Assembly: GCA_963730315.1 (NCBI GenBank)
Contig: CAVSRD010000011.1
Location: forward strand, 62,001 to 126,000
Source: VRUE01 sp963730315
Lineage (GTDB): Bacteria; Actinomycetota; Thermoleophilia; Solirubrobacterales; 70-9
Direction: 5' to 3'
DNA length: 64,000 nucleotides
The translations under genes were made by a program, and so were the position numbers. The notes under the pieces were generated by a model that did not search any database, was not told the origin of the DNA, and saw nothing but the letters and a program-made list of their open reading frames with translations. This document shows, piece after piece, positions 52,483 to 61,593 of the stretch (the first letter of the stretch is position 1; each line of letters opens with the position of its first letter).

Positions 52483-53451
52483 ATGGCCACCGTGGAGGGC
52501 GCACAGGGACCGATCGAGGCCGAGCAGCTCGGGCTGACGCTGATCCACGAGCACTTTTTCTCCTCCGACGAGGCCGTGACTGCGCAATGGCCTCACGTTC
52601 GCGACCGCGCGACCGAGCACCGGCTGGCGGTCGAGTCAGCCGAGGCCGTGAAGCGGCACGGGGTGAACACCGTGGTCGAACCGACCGCGATGCTGTTGGG
52701 TCGCGACATCAGGGCCTCCATTCAGCTCGCGGCCGAGACCGGGCTTCAGATCGTCGCCTGCACCGGCGTCTACACCTACGATCACCTGCCTCAGTTCCTC
52801 CTCAACCGCGACGAGGACTTCGTCGCCGGGCTGTTCGTGCACGACATCGAGCAGGGGATCCAGGGAACCGACGCCAAGGCGGCCTTCGTCAAGTGCGCTG
52901 CCGACGCGGCCGGGGTCAACGAGCGGGTCGAGAAGATCCACCGGGCAGCCGCCCGGGCCAGCCTGCGGACGGGGGCGCCGATCATGGCCCACTCACGCCC
53001 GGCCTCGAACACCGGGCCGAGACAGGTCGAGATCCTGCTCGAGGAGGGCGTCGCGCCGGAGAAGATCCAAATCGCCCATACCGGCGACACCGACGACCTC
53101 GACTACATAGAGGGCCTTCTGGAGCAGGGCGTCTACATCGGGATGGACCGCTACGGACTCGACATATTCCTGCCCACCGAGCGGCGCAACGCCACTGTCC
53201 TGGAGCTGCTCGGGCGCGGCTACGCGGAGCGGATGTTCCTGTCGCAGGACTTCGACATCCCGATCGCCGCAGGGCTCGACTGGTACCCGCCGCAGGTGAT
53301 CGAGCAGCTGGAAGCCGGCGGCGCCTCGCGGGGCTGGAGCATGACCCTCCTCTTCGAGGAGATCCTCCCGGCTCTGAAGGAGGCGGGCGCGACCGATGCG
53401 CAGATCGAGACGATGATGGTCGAGAACCCGAAGCGCTGGCTAAGCGCCTGA
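52483..53451 (+). CDS. Phosphotriesterase-family metal hydrolase (lactonase-like)
   Basis: 322 residues, TIM-barrel. TLIHEHFFSS supplies the HxH metal pair, VEPTAMLLGRDI the following strand, AAFVKCAADAAG the carboxylated Lys, MAHSRP and IAHTGDTDDLD the two His, and MFLSQDFD the final Asp. Members act as lactonases or phosphotriesterases. First of a four-gene plus-strand run (hydrolase, ABM, VOC dioxygenase, ATP-grasp). The TAATAC about 10 nt upstream suggests a very short or leaderless mRNA. Confidence 0.88.
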   Translation: MATVEGAQGPIEAEQLGLTLIHEHFFSSDEAVTAQWPHVRDRATEHRLAVESAEAVKRHGVNTVVEPTAMLLGRDIRASIQLAAETGLQIVACTGVYTYDHLPQFLLNRDEDFVAGLFVHDIEQGIQGTDAKAAFVKCAADAAGVNERVEKIHRAAARASLRTGAPIMAHSRPASNTGPRQVEILLEEGVAPEKIQIAHTGDTDDLDYIEGLLEQGVYIGMDRYGLDIFLPTERRNATVLELLGRGYAERMFLSQDFDIPIAAGLDWYPPQVIEQLEAGGASRGWSMTLLFEEILPALKEAGATDAQIETMMVENPKRWLSA

Positions 53452-53523
53452 CCCTGCGGGCGCCGATCGAGACCCGCGCCTTCCAGTTGGCTCCGCCCCG
53501 TAAATCACGCGAGGAGGTCAGAG

Positions 53524-53811
53524 ATGTTTGCTCAAGTGGTCACTTTCGAAGAGCAGCCGGCCGAGGTCGATGAGGGCATTCGGCACGTCAACGAGGAGGT
53601 GCTTCCGGTGCTGCGGGATGCCGCCGGCCTTACAGGCTTCTGGCTCGTCGATCGAGAGGCGGGCAAGCGCATCAGCCTGATGGTCTGGGAGAGCGAGGAG
53701 GCTTCGGCCGCCGCCTGGGACGCCCTGCATGCGCGCTTCGCCGAATTGGGCGATCCACCCCGGCCGACACCGTCGAGCGTCGAGCGCTACGACGTTTACG
53801 GAAGCGTCTGA
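53524..53811 (+). CDS. Dimeric alpha/beta-barrel (ABM-like) protein
   Basis: 95 residues. FAQVVTFEEQPAEVDEGIRHVNE then SLMVWESEEAS and VERYDVYGSV show the strand-helix-strand pattern of antibiotic-biosynthesis-monooxygenase-like or stress-responsive A/B-barrel proteins. A good GAGGTCAG lies just upstream of the ATG. Sits between the phosphotriesterase-like and dioxygenase-like genes, so probably participates in the same process, perhaps as an oxygenase-like or ligand carrier. Precise role unknown. Confidence 0.7.
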   Translation: MFAQVVTFEEQPAEVDEGIRHVNEEVLPVLRDAAGLTGFWLVDREAGKRISLMVWESEEASAAAWDALHARFAELGDPPRPTPSSVERYDVYGSV

Positions 53812-53822
53812 CGAAATCCCGG

Positions 53823-54716
53823 ATGAACGACGAGGCCACCGGGGCGCCAGCGAGCGCGGAGATCTCCCCCTCGACCTCGCTCGGGGCGGTGCATCTGACC
53901 GTTGCCGACCTCGGGCGGTCGGTCGCCTATTACGAGAGCGCAGTCGGGCTGCGGCGGCTCGAGCGGTCCGAGGGTCGGGCCTCGATCGGGGTGGGCGATC
54001 GGGAGTTGATCGTGCTCTTCGAGGAACCCGGCGCGGGCTCCTCCGCCGGTTACACCGGCCTATACCACGTCGCTTTGCTTCTGCCACAGCGGTTCGACCT
54101 CGCCGCCTGGCTGGCCCATGCGGCCCGTGATCGCGTGCCGCTGGTCGGCATGTCCGACCATTTCGTCAGCGAGGCGCTGTATCTCAGCGATCCCGACGAT
54201 CACGGCCTCGAGATCTACTGGGATCGACCTCGTGAAACCTGGGAGGGGACGGTCGCGGAGAGGATGACCACGCTGCCACTCGACGTCGACGGCCTGTTGG
54301 CGGAATTGTCCGATCCGGCCGGCTCGGACTTCGATGGGCTGCCCGGAGAAACGGTTGTCGGACACGTCCATCTGAAGGTGGCAAGCATTCCGGAGACGGT
54401 GGCGTTCTACCGCGATCTCCTCGGCTTCGGGCTGATGGCCGCCCTCGGTCCGCAGGCGGCCTTTCTCAGCGCCGGGGGCTACCACCACCACATCGGCGCC
54501 AACACCTGGGGCAGCTCCGGCGCATCGCCCCCGCCACCCGGCACGGCAGCGCTGCGACACGCCACGGTCATCCTCCCCGACGAGGGTGAGCGCGACCGCG
54601 TCCTCGAACGCCTCAACCAGGGAGGGCACGAGATTGGACGCGAAGAGGCCGGGGCGCTCGTTCGCGATCCCTCCGGCAACGCACTGGTGCTCGCGGTCCG
54701 AAGTCAGGAGCGATGA
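53823..54716 (+). CDS. Extradiol dioxygenase-like VOC protein (CatE-type)
   Basis: 297 residues forming two VOC modules. The first has AVHLTVADL, YHVALLLP and HGLEIYWDRP, a His-His-Glu metal set; the second has HVHLKVASI and GYHHHIGANTW but its final ligand position reads GNALVLAVR with no Glu. COG2514/CatE-type proteins often look like this and cleave catecholic rings, but dioxygenase activity is not assured. Starts 12 bp after the ABM-like gene. Confidence 0.8.
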   Translation: MNDEATGAPASAEISPSTSLGAVHLTVADLGRSVAYYESAVGLRRLERSEGRASIGVGDRELIVLFEEPGAGSSAGYTGLYHVALLLPQRFDLAAWLAHAARDRVPLVGMSDHFVSEALYLSDPDDHGLEIYWDRPRETWEGTVAERMTTLPLDVDGLLAELSDPAGSDFDGLPGETVVGHVHLKVASIPETVAFYRDLLGFGLMAALGPQAAFLSAGGYHHHIGANTWGSSGASPPPPGTAALRHATVILPDEGERDRVLERLNQGGHEIGREEAGALVRDPSGNALVLAVRSQER

Positions 54717-54810
54717 GGCCAGGCCAGCGGCTTCGACTGCTTCGACCCCAGGAGCGTCTGCACGGGTCTGATAGTCCCCGCGTATCCGCGTCCTGGTCAC
54801 AAGCACGCGC

Positions 54811-55935
54811 ATGCCCTACTCGCTCCACCTCGTCCGGGCGCTCGGCAGTCAGGGGCAGGAGGTGCACGGCGCGGACGCCTACCGGGACGCACCGGGCAGC
54901 CGGTCTCGCTTCGCCGCAGGGCACCTCGTCACCCCGCCTCCGCTTCCGAGGGCCGCGGAGTTCGTTGCTGCGATCGCGAACTATTCGCGAGCGCACTCGA
55001 TCGAGCTCGTCATGCCGACCTTCGAGGAGACGTTCGCGCTCGCCGCGCGGCGCGGGGAATTGCCCGAGGGCACGGGGCTGTTCGCCGCGTCCTTCGAGAT
55101 TCTCGCGCAGCTGCACAGCAAGGCGAGCTTCCAGGCGCTGGCGGAACGGCTCGGGATGCTCACTCCCAGCACGACCATCGCGACCGACGCCGACGGCCTG
55201 AGGGCCGCGGCCGAGCGCCTTCCGCGCTACATCGCCAAGCCGGCCTTCTCGCGGGCGGGCACCGCGATCGTCACCAATGTCGGGCCGCGATCCGGCGAGC
55301 GGTCCATCGAGCAGGCGGACCCGTCGCAGGGAAACCCGTGGCTGGTGCAGGAGTTCGTCGACGGCGACGATCTGGCCTGTTTTGCCGTGGCACGAGAGGG
55401 GAAGCTGGCCGCCTACGCGGTCTACGAAGAGCCGCTTCAGGGAGACGGCGGCTACGCGATGCGCCAGGTCGCGATCGACGCCCGGCCGACGCTCGGGATC
55501 GCCACGACAATCGCCGAGGCGGTCGAGATGCACGGCTTCTTCGGCCTCGATTACCGGATGAGCGAGAGGGGGCCGTACCTGCTCGAGTGCAACGCCCGCT
55601 GCTCGCCCGGAGCGTTGCTGTTCGAGAACGACGAGCTCGCGAGCGCGATCCTCGGCGAGCCCTCTTCCGAGCCGCTGCTGATCGAGCCCGGTAGGGCGGC
55701 GCAGTTCGACGACGCGGTCCTGACCGAGAACCTTCACGGGATCCGTTCGATCCCCCACGCCATCGACGAGCTGCTCGCCACACCCGGCGCGTTTCTGGAT
55801 CCACACGACCCACGCGGCGACCTGTTCGGCTGGCTGCGGTTCCGGCACGACTCACGGATCGCCTCCCGAGAGCACATCAGCTACGCGGAGCAGAAGCTCC
55901 ACGACATCAGCTGGAACGGGGAGCCGCTCGCCTGA
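54811..55935 (+). CDS. ATP-grasp ligase-like protein
   Basis: 374 residues. KPAFSRAGTAIV (ATP loop), LVQEFVDGDDLACF, and LDYRMSERGPYLLECNARCSPG (metal Glu/Asn pair) are the ATP-grasp fold of carboxylate-amine/thiol ligases. The family N-terminal strand RVLVTSTRM lies upstream of this ATG, between it and an in-frame TAG at 54772, but no canonical start is present there: ATC at 54784 is the only position that would give the full fold. Last of the hydrolase-dioxygenase cluster; unknown carboxylate substrate. Confidence 0.8.
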   Translation: MPYSLHLVRALGSQGQEVHGADAYRDAPGSRSRFAAGHLVTPPPLPRAAEFVAAIANYSRAHSIELVMPTFEETFALAARRGELPEGTGLFAASFEILAQLHSKASFQALAERLGMLTPSTTIATDADGLRAAAERLPRYIAKPAFSRAGTAIVTNVGPRSGERSIEQADPSQGNPWLVQEFVDGDDLACFAVAREGKLAAYAVYEEPLQGDGGYAMRQVAIDARPTLGIATTIAEAVEMHGFFGLDYRMSERGPYLLECNARCSPGALLFENDELASAILGEPSSEPLLIEPGRAAQFDDAVLTENLHGIRSIPHAIDELLATPGAFLDPHDPRGDLFGWLRFRHDSRIASREHISYAEQKLHDISWNGEPLA

Positions 55936-55940
55936 AGCCC

Positions 55941-56762
55941 TCAGGCTCGAAGCTGGGATGCGATCAGATCGGCCGCGGCGTCGGGCCGCTGGGCCGGGAA
56001 CGCGTGACCGGCACCGGCGAAGAGCTCGACCCGCGCGCCCGGGAAGCGCCCCGCGAGCAGCTCCGCGTTGCCCGGTGGGATGACGACGTCCTCGGCGCCG
56101 TGCCCGATCAGGACCGGTGCGATCTGCGACAGGCCGTCGGCGCCCGGCGATGCCGCCCACCACTGCGCCATCGCCCGCTCGTGCGCGGCGAGGGCGGTCG
56201 GGTCGAGCGCGGCCAGCGACGCGGCCTCGAGCTTGCCGAACTCGCGATCGAAGTGGGGGGCGACGTCGGGGGGAAAGATGACCGAGATCGTCCGCGATGC
56301 CCGTTCCCGGGGGGTACCGGAGCGGTCGACGAGGCGGCCCCAGTCGGCGGGCCTGGCGCGAAGCGCACCCGGGCCGCCCGGGTCGGTGGAAAACAGCGCG
56401 AGCGACTCGACCCGCTCGGGGGCCCGGACCGCAAGGGCCTGGGCGATGAAGCCGCCCATCGAGAAGCCGAGGACCGCGATCCGGTCGATCGCCAGCTCGT
56501 CGAGCAGCGCCTCGAGGTCGGCGGCCATCGAGTCGATCGTCACCTCAGCCGGATCGCCGAGCTCGGAGCCGCCCGTCCCCCGGTTGTCGGGAGCGAGAAG
56601 CGCGAACGAGCGCCCGAGCGCCGCCAGAAAGTCCGGGGGCCAGTCGTCGGCGCTGCCCGAGTAGCCCTGCACGAGCAGCAGGCCCGGGCCGGCCCCGAGC
56701 GCACGCCAGGTGAACCGGCGCCCCGCAACAGCGACCGACCCGTCCCGCTCGAGCGCGCTCAC
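55941..56762 (-). CDS. Alpha/beta hydrolase
   Basis: 273 residues. LLLVQGYSGSADDWP, VLGFSMGGFIA (nucleophile Ser), LIGHGAEDVVIPP (Asp) and AGAGHAFPAQ (His) form an intact triad. The NRGTGGS cap-loop pattern is typical of proline-iminopeptidase-like or carboxylesterase relatives. Convergent with the ATP-grasp gene, 5 bp apart. Substrate unknown. Confidence 0.85.
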   Translation of the reverse strand: MSALERDGSVAVAGRRFTWRALGAGPGLLLVQGYSGSADDWPPDFLAALGRSFALLAPDNRGTGGSELGDPAEVTIDSMAADLEALLDELAIDRIAVLGFSMGGFIAQALAVRAPERVESLALFSTDPGGPGALRARPADWGRLVDRSGTPRERASRTISVIFPPDVAPHFDREFGKLEAASLAALDPTALAAHERAMAQWWAASPGADGLSQIAPVLIGHGAEDVVIPPGNAELLAGRFPGARVELFAGAGHAFPAQRPDAAADLIASQLRA

Positions 56763-56926
56763 GGGGCGAGTGTATTCAGACGCCGGAGAGCCCTTGGCCC
56801 GGACGCTCCGGGGCGAGCACCCGGACCCCGCTGAGCCCCTCGAGCAGGGACCGACGGAGCAGCGCCGGTCCCGCCGGTGCCGTGCAAGAGGACGACCGGT
56901 GGGCCCACGCCCGTTACCGTCCTACC

Positions 56927-57931
56927 GTGGGTGAGCAGAGACTCGAGGCCGGGGACCGGGTCCGCGCCGCGGAGCTGATCGCGGCCCTATCGCTGGCGAC
57001 GGATTTCGGCACTGGGCTGCCTCTCGAGCACGGATTGCATAGCACCGCGATCGCAATGCGCCTGGGCGAGCGCCTGGGCATAGACCGGGAGACCGCATCG
57101 AAGACCTACTACGCATGCCTGCTCTTCTACGTCGGCTGCACCGCGGACGCCGAGATCGCAGCCGAAATCTTTGAAGGCGACCTCAGCACCCATTTCACTC
57201 CCGTGATGTTTGGATCGCGGGCCGAGGTCGCGCGGGGCCTGATGCGGGCCGTCGCCCCACCGGGAGAGCCGGCGCCGGCCCGCGCAGCGCGGCTAGCGCG
57301 TCGCCTTCCGCGCGCCCTTCGCGAGCAACGCCGTCACCTCGCCGCGATCTGTGAGGTCGGGCAGATGCTGACCCGCCGGCTCGGCCTGCCCGAGCCGGTG
57401 CGCTCGCTGTTCGCCGGCTTCACCGAGCGCTGGGACGGTAAGGGCGCGCCCGCTGGCGCGGAGGGCGAGGCGACCCCGCCTGCGGTGCGAATCGTCCACG
57501 TGGCGCGCGATGCCGCCTTTCAGTGCCTGCTCGGTGACGACGAGCAGGCGGCCCGAATCGTCGGCGAACGCGCCGGTGGGGCGTTCGATCCGCAGATAGC
57601 CGGGCTGGTCGCGGAGCGGGGCGCGGAGATCCTCGCCGCCGACACCGGCACATCGGCCTGGGGGCGCACGCTAGACCTTGAGCCCGATCCGCAGCTGACC
57701 CTCGAAGGCGAGGCGGTCGATCGCGCCGTCGCCGCGATGGGGGATTTCGCCGACCTGATCTCCCCCTATCTGGCCGGACACTCCGCGGGGGTTTCCTCGC
57801 TGGCGACGGCGGCAGCGCAGCGATGCAGCCTCGACACTGCCGACATCGGCATCGTGAGGCGAGCGTGCTTCGTCCACGACCTCGGACGGGTCGCGATCCC
57901 GGCCCGCATCTGGCAGAAGCCGGGCCCCTGA
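56927..57931 (+). CDS. HD/HD-GYP-domain regulator, N-terminal part before a frameshift
   Basis: 334 residues. Contains an upstream HD-type segment (LPLEHGLHSTAIAMRLG) and a second HD unit ending RACFVHDLGRVAIPARIWQKPG, where the reading frame ends in TGA. The continuation in the +2 frame (next entry) supplies the rest of the HD-GYP domain, so the natural protein is longer. The GTG at 56927 is chosen; a GTG at 56882 adds 15 residues without homology. The TACCGT before it could be a -10 box. Confidence 0.7.
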   Translation: MGEQRLEAGDRVRAAELIAALSLATDFGTGLPLEHGLHSTAIAMRLGERLGIDRETASKTYYACLLFYVGCTADAEIAAEIFEGDLSTHFTPVMFGSRAEVARGLMRAVAPPGEPAPARAARLARRLPRALREQRRHLAAICEVGQMLTRRLGLPEPVRSLFAGFTERWDGKGAPAGAEGEATPPAVRIVHVARDAAFQCLLGDDEQAARIVGERAGGAFDPQIAGLVAERGAEILAADTGTSAWGRTLDLEPDPQLTLEGEAVDRAVAAMGDFADLISPYLAGHSAGVSSLATAAAQRCSLDTADIGIVRRACFVHDLGRVAIPARIWQKPGP

Positions 57932-58521
57932 GCGCCGACGAGTGGGAGCAGGTCAGGCTGCACCCCTACCACTCCGAGCGGGTTCTGTCGCGTTCGCCGT
58001 TCCTGGCGAGGCTCGCAGAGGTGGCCGGAGCCCACCACGAGCGCCTCGACGGCTCCGGATGTCACCGCGGCGCCCGCGGCTCCTCGCTCGGGCTTCCGGC
58101 TCGCCTCCTCGCGGCGTCCGACGCCTACCGCGCGATGATTGAACCGCGACCGCACCGCGGGCCGCTTGCACCGGGCGAGGCCGCTGCAGAACTCGGCCGC
58201 GAGGCGAGCGCCGGAAGGCTCGACCCCGACGCGGTCGCCGCTGTGCTGGAGCAGACCGGCCAGCAGGTGCCCTCGATCGAGCGGCCCGCCGGCCTGACCG
58301 AGCGGGAGGCGGAGGTCATCGGCCTGCTGGCGCGGGGCTTGCAGACCAAGCAGGTCGCCCGCGCCCTTGACATCTCGCCGAAGACCGCCGACCGTCACAT
58401 TCAGAACGCCTATGGGAAGATCGGCGTGTCCACCCGCGCCGCCGCGGCCCTGTTTGCCATGGAGCACGGGCTCGTCGCATGGGGAGAACTCCCGATTGCG
58501 CGAACCGCGGGGCGCTCGTAG
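57925..58521 (+). pseudogene. C-terminal part of the HD/LuxR regulator after the frameshift
   Basis: Codes PLSADEWEQVRLHPYHSERVL in frame with a CCCC run at 57925-57928, then HHERLDGSGCHRG (HD-GYP signature) and a C-terminal LuxR helix-turn-helix: LTEREAEVIGLLARGLQTKQ then ISPKTADRHIQNAYGKI. One extra C would fuse it to the upstream piece. It may be a real lesion, a sequencing error, or a programmed shift; the coding quality on both sides is high. Confidence 0.75.
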
Positions 58522-58558
58522 CGTCGGTGCGTGATGTACGTGGACCGAGGGACTTGAA

Positions 58559-59173
58559 GTGAGCCTCTTCTACAAGCTCGCGTATCGCCTCGGCATCACC
58601 CCCTGGGAGGAGGCCACCGACCACCCTCCCGCCGCAAAGGCGATCGCCGCCCTCTTCGATCGCGAGGAGGAGGGACGGGAGCCTCCCTATGGACGGGTGC
58701 TCGACCTCGGCTGCGGCAGCGGCTATTGGGCTGTCGACCTGGCGAGGCGGGGCTGGGAAGTCGTTGGGGTCGACATCGTCCCGGAAGCGCTTGAGCGTGC
58801 TCGTCGGAGGGCCCGAGACGCTGGCGTCGAGGTCGAGCTGATCGAGGGTGACTTGACGGCGCTGCGCGCCGCGGGCATGGGCTCGGGTTTCGATCTGTTC
58901 TGGGACTTCGGCTCGATCCACGGACTGAACGCCGGACAGCGCGAGGCCGTCGGGCGCGAGGTGAGCGCCGTCGCGGCTCCCTGGGCGAAGGCGCTGATCT
59001 TGGCCTGGAAGCCGGGACGGCGCGGGCCGCTGCCGCGAGGGGCGAGCAGGGCCGAGATCGAGGCCGCGTTCCCCGGCTGGGAGATCATCGACGATCAGCC
59101 CTTCGACGCGACCGGCTTGCCGCGTCCGCTCCGCGGGGTCGAGCCGCGGGTCTACCGGCTGCGGTTTGGGTGA
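58559..59173 (+). CDS. Class I SAM-dependent methyltransferase
   Basis: 204 residues. Motif I VLDLGCGSGYWAVDLAR, acidic strand VVGVDIVPEALERA, and motif GDLTALRAAG set the Rossmann methyltransferase fold; the DFGSIHGL stretch is where substrate contacts usually lie. No target can be named. The GTG start at 58559 is the only reasonable upstream codon, 37 bp after the HD/LuxR gene. Confidence 0.85.
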   Translation: MSLFYKLAYRLGITPWEEATDHPPAAKAIAALFDREEEGREPPYGRVLDLGCGSGYWAVDLARRGWEVVGVDIVPEALERARRRARDAGVEVELIEGDLTALRAAGMGSGFDLFWDFGSIHGLNAGQREAVGREVSAVAAPWAKALILAWKPGRRGPLPRGASRAEIEAAFPGWEIIDDQPFDATGLPRPLRGVEPRVYRLRFG

Positions 59174-59369
59174 GAGTCTCCCCCCTGTCCGAGAGCATCC
59201 GTTCCGCGCGCTGAACCAGACAGACTCTGAGAATCCTCTTAGGATCAAGGTCGACGAGCTGAGTGGCTCCCCGCGCTTGTTAGCATCTCGCCCCGAATAG
59301 AGGTCCGGTACGTCTCGCAAGGGAACGGGAAGTGCAGGGGGCCGACCTCCAACCTTCGGAGGGAAGCCG
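59174..59369. other. Intergenic region before the secreted hydrolase-like gene
   Basis: 196 bp. The final GGAGGGAAGCCG is the ribosome-binding site of the next gene. A CCTCC/GGAGG pair overlaps this site and could hide it in the RNA. No convincing -35/-10 pair. Confidence 0.4.
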
Positions 59370-61550
59370 ATGAGGACTTGGTTCAGGGCCACCGTTGTGG
59401 CCGCGGTCGTTGCTCTTGCCGCCGCTGGCGCCGCTGGCGCCGCTGGCGCGTCGTCGCACTCGCACGGATCGTCGCCGTGGCACGCGCACAGGGCGCACCA
59501 GGACGAACTACCGCCGATCGACACGTCGAATGCGGCCAACTGCGACTTCATCGCCGAACCGGGCAACCCCGTCTGCATGCTGCCCTTCCCCGACGACTAC
59601 TACACCGTGCCCGACCCGAGCAGCCCGACCGGGCGTCGCGTCCACTTCACGAACGAAGGGATGCCGGCCAACGCAAAAAGCGTCCACATCGCCGCCGAAC
59701 CGTACAACGCCTCCGACGGCTTCAGCCCCGGGTCGGTGATCGTGCTCAAGGTGCCGGGAATCGAAACCACCGCCGACGTCCGCGCCACCGGCGCCGTGCC
59801 GATCAACCACATCGGTCGTTACCGGAAGGGCAACGCGCCGGTTGTGGTGATCGACGCCGCCACCGGCAAGCGTTGGCCGATCTGGGTCGGGATCGACTCG
59901 ACCGCCTCCGATGCCTCGAAGGCGGCGCTGGAGATCCACCCGGCGGTCAACTTCGCCTCCGGCCACCGCTACATCGTCGCCCTGCGCCACCTGCGCAACG
60001 CCGCCGGCGAACCGATCGAAGCCCCCGTCGCGTTCCGCTACTACCGCGACAAGGTGCCCTCCAAACAGCCCGAGATCAACGCTCGGCGGGGACACTTCGA
60101 AGCGATCTTCAAACGGCTGCAGATGTCCGGCATCCACCGCAGCGACCTCTACCTGGCCTGGGACTTCACTGTCGCCAGCGACCAGAACAACGCGGGCCGC
60201 GAGCTGGCGATGCGCAACGCCGCCTTCGCCCAGCTCGGCGACACCAACCTCGCCGACAGGGTGCCGCAGGGCGAATCGCCCAGCTTCGAAGTGACCGAAA
60301 CCGAAGACGAACCGAACCCGGGCCAGATCGCCCGCCGCGTCAAAGGCACCTTCGAGGTGCCCTGCTACCTATTCCCCAACTGCGGCCCGGGCGGCACGAT
60401 GCACCTCGACGAAAACGGCGCGCCGATCCAGAACGGCACCTGGACCGCCAACTTCGACTGCATCATCCCGGAGTCGGTGACGACCGGCCCGGCCGAAACC
60501 GGACGGCCCTCCCTCTACGGGCACGGCCTGTTCGGCACCGCCGGAGAGGTGGGCTCGGACTCGCAACGTAGCCTCAGCCAGGCGCACGGGATCGTCCAGT
60601 GCGCCACCGACGAGATCGGCATGTCGGCCTCCGATGTCGGGGTCGCGATCGGGGCGCTGCAGAACCTCTCGGCGTTCCCGGCAATCCCCGATCGCCTCCA
60701 GCAGGGGCTGCTCGACGAGCTCTACCTGGGGCGGGCGATGATCAGCCCGAGCGGCTTCACCACCGACGCCGCCTTCCACCAGGACGGAACGCTGAGCAGC
60801 GGCACGGTGCTCGACACCAGCCACCTCTACTACAACGGCAACAGCCAGGGCGGGATCATGGGAGGCGCCCTGACCGCGGTCTCGCCGGACTTCACGCGGG
60901 CCTCGCTCGGCGTGTCGGCGATGAACTACTCGGTCCTGCTGCCGCGCTCGGTCGACTTCGACTTGTTCGCGGCGATCCTCTACCCCTCCTATCCCGACGA
61001 AACGGCGCGGCCGCTGATCCTCGACCTGATGCAGATGCTCTGGGACCGGGGCGACCCCAACGGCTACGCGAACCGGATGACCAGCGACCCGCTGCCCGGC
61101 ACGCCGCCCCACCAGGTGCTGATGAACATCGCCCTCGGCGACCACCAGGTCACCGACTACCAGGCCGACGTCGAGGCAAGGACGATCGGCGCCGCCGCCC
61201 ACCGGCCGGTCCTCTACGCGGGGCGCTGGCCGAACACCGACGTGCTCTGGGGCGTTCCGTCGATCCACCACTACCCGTACACGGGCTCGGCGATCTACTA
61301 CTGGGATATCGGTCCGGTGCGCGAAGGCCCGCTCGGGGAAACGATCGGCGTCGAACCGCCGCCCTACGAGAACCTGCCGAACCGGATCGGCGAAGATCCG
61401 CACGAGGCGCCGCGCCGGGCGCCGCCGAGCAGCAGCTCGTCTCCGACTTCTTCGCCGGAGCGATCCAAGTCGGCGATAACTGCGGCGGCGGCCCCTGCTA
61501 CGCGGGGAGCTTCACCGGACCGTAGCCGAGGCCTGGGGACGTGTCGGTGA
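59370..61550 (+). CDS. Secreted alpha/beta-hydrolase-like protein, C-terminus probably frameshifted
   Basis: 726 residues as read. Signal peptide (hydrophobic core about residues 8-28, Ala-rich). Mature part contains SLYGHGLFGTAGE and YYNGNSQGGIMGGAL, the latter a G-x-S-x-G-type serine nucleophile, with MNIALGDHQVTDYQ and GVPSIHHYPYTGSA as acid/base candidates. The family is unknown to me. After about residue 675 the sequence becomes Ser/Pro-rich; the +1 frame instead reads QQLVSDFFAGAIQVG then CGGGPCYAGSFTGP and stops at 61525, which looks like the true C-terminus. Confidence 0.75.
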   Translation: MRTWFRATVVAAVVALAAAGAAGAAGASSHSHGSSPWHAHRAHQDELPPIDTSNAANCDFIAEPGNPVCMLPFPDDYYTVPDPSSPTGRRVHFTNEGMPANAKSVHIAAEPYNASDGFSPGSVIVLKVPGIETTADVRATGAVPINHIGRYRKGNAPVVVIDAATGKRWPIWVGIDSTASDASKAALEIHPAVNFASGHRYIVALRHLRNAAGEPIEAPVAFRYYRDKVPSKQPEINARRGHFEAIFKRLQMSGIHRSDLYLAWDFTVASDQNNAGRELAMRNAAFAQLGDTNLADRVPQGESPSFEVTETEDEPNPGQIARRVKGTFEVPCYLFPNCGPGGTMHLDENGAPIQNGTWTANFDCIIPESVTTGPAETGRPSLYGHGLFGTAGEVGSDSQRSLSQAHGIVQCATDEIGMSASDVGVAIGALQNLSAFPAIPDRLQQGLLDELYLGRAMISPSGFTTDAAFHQDGTLSSGTVLDTSHLYYNGNSQGGIMGGALTAVSPDFTRASLGVSAMNYSVLLPRSVDFDLFAAILYPSYPDETARPLILDLMQMLWDRGDPNGYANRMTSDPLPGTPPHQVLMNIALGDHQVTDYQADVEARTIGAAAHRPVLYAGRWPNTDVLWGVPSIHHYPYTGSAIYYWDIGPVREGPLGETIGVEPPPYENLPNRIGEDPHEAPRRAPPSSSSSPTSSPERSKSAITAAAAPATRGASPDRSRGLGTCR

Positions 61551-61593
61551 TTCGGTGCCCGAATAGGCATCCAAATCCCGGCACGTCCCAGGC
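61531..61593 (+). terminator. Branched stem-loop after the hydrolase-like gene
   Basis: GCCTGGGGACGTG (61531-61543) pairs with CACGTCCCAGGC (61582-61593), one bulge, and an inner ATTCGG/CCGAAT hairpin (61550-61564) sits between. It begins 5 nt after the stop at 61525. No U-tract. Confidence 0.5.
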
